DNA of 64,000 bases. Origin: Aurantiochytrium sp. KH105. Its lineage: Eukaryota > Sar > Bigyra > Thraustochytrida > Thraustochytriidae. The stretch is from NCBI GenBank assembly GCA_003116975.1, contig BGKB01000146.1:140439-204438 (forward strand), given 5' to 3'. The notes under the pieces are model-generated. The model was not told where the DNA came from. It searched no databases and was given only the letters and a program-made list of their open reading frames with translations. Position 1 is the first letter of the stretch, and each line of letters opens with the position of its first letter. This document shows positions 47,619-56,058 of the stretch, one piece after another. The position numbers were made by a program, and so were the translations under genes.

Positions 47619-49219
47619 CTTTTGTGCTCTATGCTCGATGTGCTCGCTAGATAGAAAGAAAAGGTTCAGGCCAGGCTAGGCCAGACCGGGCCAGGATCGA
47701 CGTGAATACAATTGCTCGCTCGCTCGCTCGCTCACTCAAGTTAAGCTGAGCCAAAGCTGTAGCTGTAGCTGCGTCAACCCCAGCCGCACCGATCCCCTGC
47801 CGGCCAGCCAGCCAGCTAGCCAGCCGGCAAGCTAGCTAGCTAGCTAGCTAGCGGGTGCTCGTTTGCCCTTGCTTTTCTTTGCTTTGCCCTGCTTGCTCAC
47901 TCGCCAACGGACGGCGCGTCGAGTTCCGGCCGGCGTAGAGCCCTCGCTCGCTCGTGGACTCGCGCAGGCGTCTCCGCCCGGCGCACGCTGTCCAGGTCGC
48001 CTCGAGCGCGACCGGCTCGCGCGCGAGGACGGCGGCTTGGCTTGGTCCCTCGCGGGGAGCTTTCTTTGCCGGCGTGCGCGCGGTCCTCGTCCTCGCCCTC
48101 GTCCTCACCTTCAATTTCGCGCCGCCGACCCAATCTCGCGCGAGCGAGCGAGCGAGCGAGCGGAGGGAGGGAGCGAGGGACCGGGAGAGCGCGGGCGCGG
48201 GGCGCGGGGCGGCGTAGGCGGCGCGGGCGGCGCGGGCGCGCGGCGGCGCAACGCTGGGCGGCGCGAGAGGTGGCGGCCGGGAGCCTGCCTGCCTGCCTGC
48301 AGAAAGGGACTTTGATGATGATTCGAATCATTGCATTCAAACCATCCGCCCGGCAGAGGGAGAGAGGCAGAGCCGCCACTGCCACTCACGCCACTGGCCT
48401 TTTCCGCCGGATCTTACCCGCCGCCGGGGCCTTCTCCCCTCGGAGCTGCTTCGTACCAAGTTTCCCCGAGTGGATACATAAGACAGTGCAGCACCACACG
48501 GAGGGAAGAAAGAAAGATGGAGTGGAGAGGATTAGCCGAGTTGGCGAGTACGGGCGGAAAGGGGTAGGGAGGAAATTTGGTAGGGATAGGCAAGATATGG
48601 ATAAAAACACGCAGTGGATGGAGACGGCCGTCCCAAGGATTCGGGCGGCAGGTGCGGGGCGCCGCGGGGCGGAGAGGCGAAGTTGGTATAGCGGGCCCGC
48701 GGCACTGTGCGCGGGGCGGATACTCGTGTTGCGCCCCGACGTGCAGCAAGTGGATCTTTCCCGGCGGCGGTGCAGTGCGGGCAGGCTGGCAAGCAAAGCA
48801 ATGCATACGTGAATGCACAGCATAAAAAGGTCCATGCAAGAATACAACACCAACCAACTTGAAGGTGAAGCAGCAGCCAGCACAGCGGCTGCATTCCACG
48901 CGCGCCGTTGCCACGAAAACAAGACCAGTGCAGAGCACCTCGCGCGGCCAAGGCAGCTGCGATCGACCTGGCTGGCAGCCGGGGTGAGTGAGTGAGGGAG
49001 TGAGGCAGGCCGACTGGTGAACGGAAATTGGCGTGGAAATGAGGTGAAAACGATCAAGATGATGAAATGGATCGAGGTGTATCCATGAAGGTGCTCTCGA
49101 GCATGCGATGCTGTGCTGTGCCGACCTCAAGAACAGACGCTGTGATGATGGATTCGCCCGCCAGTGCATGCATGTTTGAATGAATGAATAAATGTTTGCA
49201 TGAATGAATGAATGAATGA

Positions 49220-49345
<126 letters not shown>

Positions 49346-49570
49346 ATGTAATGTGTGCACTTCCATCTTCGTCTCGCGATGGCAGCCGCAGCCGCAGCTT
49401 GCCGCGAAGTCGGGCTCGCGGCTGCGAAACCGCAGCCCGGACAGACACAGACAGACAGACAGACAGACAGACAGACGAGACAGACGGACACGCAGAGCGA
49501 CGGGCAGCCAGACGCACAGACGCAGCTGCAGGCGCAACGGACGCGGCCGCAGCTGCAGCTGCAGCGCAGC

Positions 49571-49776
49571 GTGCACTTGGACGATCTTGCCTCGCCCTGC
49601 GCTGCAAGTGCGTTATAGCCTCTCCGCGCAAGTGCGCTACCGGCGCGCGCAAGTGGCCCTCTGCGCCATTCCGCACTTGCAGAGAGCGGCGGGGCGGCGC
49701 CTGCGGCCACTGCGCGCGCGCACAGTGGCGCGCGCCGCGGCGCAAGTGCGGTATCCGCGGCGCAAGTGGGCTATCG
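49571..49776. repeat. Cluster of degenerate GCGCAAGTGCG repeats
   Basis: Seven CAAGTG cores (five forward, two reverse) within about 205 bp. The best copies share an extended consensus CGGCGCAAGTGSGSTATCSGCG (about 49604, 49629, 49743, 49763). Confidence 0.7.
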
Positions 49777-50770
49777 GCGCGGCCACAGTGCGGCCGCGGC
49801 ATTGGCGCAGGCGCTCTCTGCCTGCCTGGACGCCGCGGAAGAAGAGCGAGCAGAGCAGAGCAGAGCAGAGCAGGCATAATACATACCCCGCCGCCCAAGC
49901 CGCCGCTCGGTCCGCTGCCGCCCGCGAGCGCGAGCGACGCCGCGCGCGCGCGAGCCAGCCAGCCAGCCAGCGAGGGAGCGAGCGCGCGACAGAGCGAGGC
50001 GCCGCGCCGCGCCGGCTGCGCCCGAGGAGGCTCGAGCGGAGAGCAGGCTCGAGACGGAGCAGATTAGATCGATCAGACCGCCACCCGCTCGCGCACCAGC
50101 ACCTGCGCTTGCGGGCGCTGCTGCGCGCGCGCGCGAGGACGCGGCGAGCCCGAGGCGGCGCTCGCAGCCCCGACGCGCCCGGCCCGGCCCGACCCGCTCG
50201 CGGCTCTGGCTGGAGAGACTGGGGGCCGCCACCGCGCCTGATTAATGGCAGGACTTCGCAACTCAGTGGGCCGACACTGTAAGATCATAAGGTGGAAACT
50301 CCCCACGGAGCGCTGAGTAAACCGCAAAGAGCTAGCGTACACGCAAAAGGCGCCGAGCGGGCCCGCGAGCGCCCTTGGGCGCTTGCCTGCTCCCGCTTGT
50401 CGCCTCGAGCGCGCTCGTCGTCTTTGCGAGGGAGTCCGTTGCACCAGGGAATAGTATCCCAGTATTCACGATACAACAAGACACCCGACCTGCTGCCAAC
50501 TGGGGACTGAGCAATTTGCACTTGACTTGCTCGTGTCAAATCAAAGCCTCTGGTTTGGCAGACCTCCACCGACGTGCAGCTTCTTCACTGCTTCGTTTTG
50601 CTTTGCTTTAACGTTGGTGTGCTTTGATCTGCTCTGCTCTGCTCTGCTCTGCTCTGCTCCATTAAGTTCTGTCATTGGACGTGGCGATAACTTGTTAACA
50701 AAACAACCTCGCCCCCCTTTCCAAAGAAGAAAAAGAGAAAAGAAAGAAAGAAAGAAAAAGAAGACGAGTC

Positions 50771-50772
<2 letters not shown>

Positions 50773-50827
<55 letters not shown>

Positions 50828-50829
50828 GC
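50773..50829. repeat. CTG then CCG triplet run just upstream of the TPS start
   Basis: About nine CTG followed by about nine CCG triplets, ending six bases before the ATG; they would be in the 5' UTR. Confidence 0.85.
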
Positions 50830-50834
50830 ACACC

Positions 50835-53800
50835 ATGCCGTACCGCAGCACGCTCGGGCCAATGCCCGAGGAGGAGCCGCCCAAGCGCCGGGCACGCCTC
50901 ATCATCTGCTCCAATGTCCTCCCCGTAAACCTTCAGCGCGATGAACACACCTCCCAGTGGACCGCCGAGTTTGACTACTCGAGCCTTTTTGAAGACGGAC
51001 CCATGTATTCTGCGATGCGCGACATGGACCCGAACCTCGAAGTGCTTTACGTGGGTGTGCCGAGGGCCTTTATCCCCGACGATGACCGAAATCAGGTTTC
51101 GGCCCTTCTGGCGAGCATGAACTGCCACCCTGTGTACTGCGACATTCATCGCGCGCACAATCACTTTCAAGGCTATTGCAAGGGCATTCTCTGGCCCACC
51201 TTTCACAACGTCATTGATCTTTACGCGCGTATGGGCAAAATTGGCGAATCCGGTCAGCCGGACTACTCGCACGCCGCCAGCAACGCTGACGCAAGCAGCA
51301 ACGGCAACGAAACCTCGTGGGCCCCTGCACGCTCCTGGAGCCCCATGGAGGCCGAGACGTGCTGGCCAGATTATTGCGCAATGCAGGGCCTCTTCTCCCG
51401 CAAGGCCGTGGAAATTTATTCAGAAGGCGATACGCTCTGGGTACACGACTATCACCTGCTTCTGCTGCCCAGCTATTTGCTGCGCCGAATCCCAAACGCC
51501 AAGATTGGGCTCTTCCTGCACGTCCCTTTTCCTTCCTCAGAGATCTTTCGCACCCTTGCCACACGCGAGGAAATTCTGCGCGCCATGCTTTGTGCCGACC
51601 ACATTGGCTTCGATCTCTTCGAGTACGCGCGGCACTTTCTCACCTCGTGCAACCGCATGCTCGGCCTTCAGCACGAGCCGAAAAAGGGTGGTGTCATTGT
51701 CCTGCACAATCAGGGCCGCGAGGTCTCGATCACGTGCTCGCACGTTGGTCACAACGTTGCCTACGTGCACAAACAGCTCGAGTCGCACGAAATGCAGACC
51801 ATGGCCCGCCGCGTGGCCAACTCGCTCGAAATCAACTCCCGTCCTCGCAGTGGCAGCGATGTTGAGCGCCGCCAGATGCTTCTCGGCATCGACGAGGTTG
51901 AGGGCCTGCGCGGCCTCGGTCTCAAGCTGCTCGCGCTCGACCGCCTCTTTCGCGACTATCCCTATTTACGCGAGCGCGTTGTCCTCAAGCAAATCGGACT
52001 GCGACTCGATTCGCGCCCGAACGACTACCGCCAGTGCCATGATGAGGTCGTTGGCCTTGTGGCTCATCTGCAAAAGAAATGGGGCAAGCACGTCGTCGAA
52101 TACGAAGAGCGCGACAGCATCGACCTCACGGAGCGTCTGGCTCTCCTGCAGAATGCCGACGTCTTCCTCAACACCTCGGTCCGCGTAGGAGTCGACATGC
52201 TGCCTTTTGAGTATCTTATGGCACGTCGTAACCCTGCGGGGTGCATCGTTCTCTCCGAGTTTTCTGCATGCTCGCGCGTGCTACATGGGTCTCTTCGCGT
52301 GAATCCGTTCAAGACTAGCGCCCTCGCTGCCACGATTGAGGAAGCCCTCTCCATGTCGGCGGCGGAGCGCACGGCGCGCTGCGCCCGCGACCTCGTCTAT
52401 ATTGAGCGTAACACGCTTGCTGACTGGGCGGATCGTATTATTGAGGATATTCGCGATGCGCACCAGGACACCAACGAGCCTGTGGCCAAGTTTGGTGGTG
52501 GCTTCGGAACGCGTCTCCTCATTCGCGCCAACGAGGTGCACAAGCAAATTGAGCTTGACAACGTCGAGTTTGCTGAGGCCTTCAAGGGGTCAAAGCGCCG
52601 TGTCATTGTCCTCGACTACAGCGGCACCCTCGTCGAGACGTCGAGCATTAACATGTACATGAAGCGCGGCGGCACCGCGCGATCATGGCACTACGAAAAG
52701 GGCGGATCTCGCCGCCCCGGCGGCTGCCTCGAAACGCGCGATCCTATTTCCGACACCACACGCGGCCGTCTCATTGACCTCTGTCGCGACCGTAACAATA
52801 CGGTCGTTGTCATGAGCTCTGACTTGCGTGACGAGCTCGCGCATGCTCTCGAGGGCATCCCGAACTTGGCACTCATTGCCGAGAACGGATTCGTTTTTCG
52901 CGCCCATCCCGGCGCGCGCTGGGTCCCTGCTGTCGACGACGAGCACAACGGTGGCGGCGATTGGTACGGTGGCAATTCTACTGCCGGATATTATGCCAAG
53001 GAAACAGCAGGCACTCACAGCAGTGGGGCGAGCAGTACCCATAGCAGCGGCGCGCACAGCCACACGACAGACGGTGATTCTGTTGGTGACTCTTCAGACG
53101 CCGCTTCGCTCCCCGACGACTTTGATGAGGAGTTTCACGGATGGCAAGAGTCCATCAAGTTCGTCATGTTAAAGTACTCGAACCGCACAAACGGCTCCTT
53201 TGTCTGGGAGAGCCCTTCGGCCGTGTCCTTCAACTATGTACTCGCGGACCCGGGCCTCGGAGCCATGCAAGCCTCCAACTTGCAAATCGAACTCGAACAG
53301 GTCACCGTCAGCATGCCTCTCACGGTCGAGCCAGGCAAGGGTGCCGTGACGGTGCGCTTGCACGGTGTGAACCGTGGCACCGCCGTGCGCGAGCTGCTCA
53401 GCTATCTTGAGGTCCATCCCTTTACGGAGTCGGAGTTTTCCCCCGGGCCGGACAAGCCCCACGCCAAGTCCGTGATTGACTTCCTCGCCTGCTTTGGCGA
53501 CGACAACGAGGACGAACGTGCGTTTAGTGCTGTCAACAAGTACCGCGCGCCCAAGGGTACCTCGTTGCAGAGCTTTTCTGTGCGTGTCGGTAGTTCAGCA
53601 CACTCCAAAGCCAAGTATTTTGTTCACGACACCGAGGATGTCACCGACGTGCTTGGCGCGCTCGTGGAAGCTTCAACGAACACCAAGATTCGACGCAACT
53701 TTAGTCAGGGCATGTTCGGCTCGGAATCCGGCAACAACAACGAGTCCAGCATCATGGGCAACTTTCGAACCAAGCAATCGTACGTCACCCTTTCGAATCA

Positions 53801-54656
53801 CGACACGGAGCAACCCGGCGGGGGCCTACACCATTCATCCACTGCCGCGCCGGGAGGCGCTGGACCCCAACCGCGAGCTGGTCTGCCCCACACGATGTCG
53901 TATGTAGCCAGTAGCGCCGAGCTCGCAGACATGTTTGGTGGCCAGGAGAACCCTGTTGGCGCGTCGGCCTCGCCCTCCGCTATGCCTCCGACCTCGATGC
54001 CCAGCGCCGAAGACGGAGGCGGCTACGCCGATTACGACTATGCCTCTGGCGACGACGATGATGACGGCGGCGAAGATGGCGCCTTTATGGGAGGTCCACC
54101 CATGGACCCACGGAACATTCCGCCCACTTCGCCCTCGCGCGAGCTTGACACCGACCTCGACGATGACGATCTCGAGCACAGTGATCACGACGGGCGCTAC
54201 GACGACGCCGATGACGACGAGCCTCATAGTGCAAACGATGATGGTCGCGGTCAAGCGGCAGACTCCAAGGAGGACAACCGCGTAATTCGGGAGTCTTCCA
54301 ATGGTGAGCTGGTTGTTGTCGACGATGACTACGAGGAGGGCCGCGCTGCTAACGGCAATGGCCCTCGTTCGAGCAAATCTCGAGCAAGCTCGGACCACTA
54401 CAGCTCCGATACCCTCGACTCTGCATTTCACAAGGCGATGTTTTCCTCGGACGGCCTCGCCGAGGCTCCGACCCGCAGCGAAAGATCCAAGACTCCCAAT
54501 AAGCCTCGTCGTCGTCCTTCCAATGACTATGACGACGACGATAGCGAAGATCATTCTCGTTTTCGCCCGGACTTTGCGGGCGAAAACTTTAAGCTTCTTC
54601 TCGCAGGTTTGGCGGGGGCTTCCTTTACTTTTGTCTTTTTGAGGCCGTCCCGATAG
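50835..54656 (+). CDS. Class II-like trehalose-6-phosphate synthase/phosphatase with degenerate active sites and C-terminal anchor
   Basis: 1,273 residues from ATG 50835 (CACCATGCCG). Residues about 15-550 are a GT20 glucosyltransferase: TLWVHDYHLLLLPSYLLRR, GLFLHVPFPSSEIFRTLATR and FEYARHFLTSCNRMLG match plant class II TPS very well. Key catalytic parts have changed: the RDGMNL motif reads RVGVDM (R450, Val at 451 where Asp contacts the donor), and the KG of the sugar-phosphate loop reads RG. Residues about 585-950 are a HAD phosphatase (TPP) domain. Motif I is VIVLDYSGTLVE: D594 remains but the second Asp is Ser596; motif IV (CFGDDNEDERAF, 886-897) is intact. Then come 300 residues of acidic disorder and a hydrophobic end (LLLAGLAGASFTFVFL) before RPSR, a possible tail anchor. 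I infer a regulatory rather than catalytic protein, as for plant class II TPS. Confidence 0.88.
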   Translation: MPYRSTLGPMPEEEPPKRRARLIICSNVLPVNLQRDEHTSQWTAEFDYSSLFEDGPMYSAMRDMDPNLEVLYVGVPRAFIPDDDRNQVSALLASMNCHPVYCDIHRAHNHFQGYCKGILWPTFHNVIDLYARMGKIGESGQPDYSHAASNADASSNGNETSWAPARSWSPMEAETCWPDYCAMQGLFSRKAVEIYSEGDTLWVHDYHLLLLPSYLLRRIPNAKIGLFLHVPFPSSEIFRTLATREEILRAMLCADHIGFDLFEYARHFLTSCNRMLGLQHEPKKGGVIVLHNQGREVSITCSHVGHNVAYVHKQLESHEMQTMARRVANSLEINSRPRSGSDVERRQMLLGIDEVEGLRGLGLKLLALDRLFRDYPYLRERVVLKQIGLRLDSRPNDYRQCHDEVVGLVAHLQKKWGKHVVEYEERDSIDLTERLALLQNADVFLNTSVRVGVDMLPFEYLMARRNPAGCIVLSEFSACSRVLHGSLRVNPFKTSALAATIEEALSMSAAERTARCARDLVYIERNTLADWADRIIEDIRDAHQDTNEPVAKFGGGFGTRLLIRANEVHKQIELDNVEFAEAFKGSKRRVIVLDYSGTLVETSSINMYMKRGGTARSWHYEKGGSRRPGGCLETRDPISDTTRGRLIDLCRDRNNTVVVMSSDLRDELAHALEGIPNLALIAENGFVFRAHPGARWVPAVDDEHNGGGDWYGGNSTAGYYAKETAGTHSSGASSTHSSGAHSHTTDGDSVGDSSDAASLPDDFDEEFHGWQESIKFVMLKYSNRTNGSFVWESPSAVSFNYVLADPGLGAMQASNLQIELEQVTVSMPLTVEPGKGAVTVRLHGVNRGTAVRELLSYLEVHPFTESEFSPGPDKPHAKSVIDFLACFGDDNEDERAFSAVNKYRAPKGTSLQSFSVRVGSSAHSKAKYFVHDTEDVTDVLGALVEASTNTKIRRNFSQGMFGSESGNNNESSIMGNFRTKQSYVTLSNHDTEQPGGGLHHSSTAAPGGAGPQPRAGLPHTMSYVASSAELADMFGGQENPVGASASPSAMPPTSMPSAEDGGGYADYDYASGDDDDDGGEDGAFMGGPPMDPRNIPPTSPSRELDTDLDDDDLEHSDHDGRYDDADDDEPHSANDDGRGQAADSKEDNRVIRESSNGELVVVDDDYEEGRAANGNGPRSSKSRASSDHYSSDTLDSAFHKAMFSSDGLAEAPTRSERSKTPNKPRRRPSNDYDDDDSEDHSRFRPDFAGENFKLLLAGLAGASFTFVFLRPSR

Positions 54657-54920
54657 TTTTTGCTGGAAGAGATGGAGAGTGGAAGAAATCGCCGCAATTC
54701 TTTTTATTTTTTTTTCTTTCGTAATTGCTTGCGTCGTTCAAGACAAGATGCATGCTTGAAGACGACAAGCAATATTGTACGAGTTTTATGCGCTGTTCGT
54801 TTGTCACGCACTGAGTTCATGAGTTGCATTCATTTGTCTGCTGTATTGAGTCTTCAAGACACGGAAGCAGCTTTCCACAATCGGCTTGCACGTACCAGAC
54901 ACAAGACATAAAAAAATAAA

Positions 54921-55388
54921 TCAGCTTCTTAAGTTGTCCAGAACATCTTGAGCCGACGCGAACTGGCTCATGTGCGTCTCAGATGCGCGGATTCCAGTTA
55001 CCTTGAGAGGCATGCTGATGCAGTGCATATGGAGCTGTAATTGCGTATTAAAAGGGGGCGTCATGAAGCCGTAAACAACGCGACGATCCCCGCTACCTTC
55101 CGCCTCAATTGTCCTCTTGCCGACCTCCATCATGTGTTCGACAAGAGACGCGTGCTCTTTGGTCAGCGAAGTACACTCTTTGATTTTTTCTTTGGGAATT
55201 ACGAGGAGGTGGTAATCTGCAGCGGGGTACTTGTCCCTGATCACCATCACTTGGTCGTCCTCGTACAATTTATCCACTGGGATCTCGCCATCAAGCATGA
55301 GTGCAAAGACGTTCGGTCTGAGATGGCACATCCCATAGTGTGCCCACGCGAAAGGCAGCGCTGCGTAGTACGACGCCGTGGCCCCCAT
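54921..55388 (-). CDS. HINT3: HINT3-like HIT-domain protein (nucleoside phosphoramidase family)
   Basis: 155 residues from the ATG at 55386-55388; a complete HIT fold. The best blocks are IRDKYPAADYHLLVIPKEKI, KECTSLTKEHASLVEHMMEV, GFMTPPFNTQLQLHMHCISM and DVLDNLRS. They follow human HINT3 (KPAATHHYLVVPKKHI, GFHMPPFCSISHLHLHVL, HLIEKLRT) in order and spacing. HINT3 hydrolyses AMP-NH2-type phosphoramidates. The HIT motif His-x-His-x-His is Gln-Leu-His-Met-His here: the central nucleophile His and the third His remain and the first is Gln. This could alter or weaken activity. The gene is convergent with the TPS gene, 264 bp apart. Confidence 0.85.
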   Translation of the reverse strand: MGATASYYAALPFAWAHYGMCHLRPNVFALMLDGEIPVDKLYEDDQVMVIRDKYPAADYHLLVIPKEKIKECTSLTKEHASLVEHMMEVGKRTIEAEGSGDRRVVYGFMTPPFNTQLQLHMHCISMPLKVTGIRASETHMSQFASAQDVLDNLRS

Positions 55389-56058
55389 GGCCCCGCTGAT
55401 GAGGTTCGCGTTCTCCCGGCGGTACGGCTTCGTGTGCAGGTCGTCACGCTACTCGCGTGCGTGCGTGCGTGCGTACGTCCGGGCGTGCGTGCGTGTGGCG
55501 AGAAGGGGTGGCCTCCCTGGCAAAGTGATCGATCGTTGATGCTGAGGCCTCGCTCTAGCCGGCTGGCTGGCTGGTCGATGATGAAGGGTTTGCTGCACGA
55601 GGCTTTTTGGCTGTATCACGAAATCTGAGTGCACACCGACGTGCACATCTTTTTACGGGACAACCGAGGGGACAACAGGCAGATCGGAACAAAGACAGGC
55701 TGAATGGTCTGCGAAGACCTGCCTCCTCGCACAAAGCCTGAGGGCGACCGTGGAGAACCGCGGCGCCGACTCCGCCTCGCGCTCCACGTGGCGTTTGTTA
55801 GTGGGACTCTTGATGGGCTCGCTCTCCTCTTTTCCCCCGCCTCGCCCTGCTTCATTTGCAAGTATCCGTTGCTGCCTGGTGCTACAGTGCCAACATCATT
55901 CGCAGACAACGCGGTGCGACGATGTTGAACTTGCTGACGTAGTAAGTGCGCAAAGTAGGCGCGAAATGGCCCGAGCACTATGGAGAACAAAGCAAGCGGC
56001 GCGGCCCGCAAGGGTGTTCGTTTGAGTCTACAAAGCCCCAGCTAACGGTTTGGCCGGG
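55389..56058. other. Divergent intergenic region
   Basis: No gene. A CGTG repeat (about 55455-55478) and GCTG repeats (55560-55572) are the only structure noted. Confidence 0.45.
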
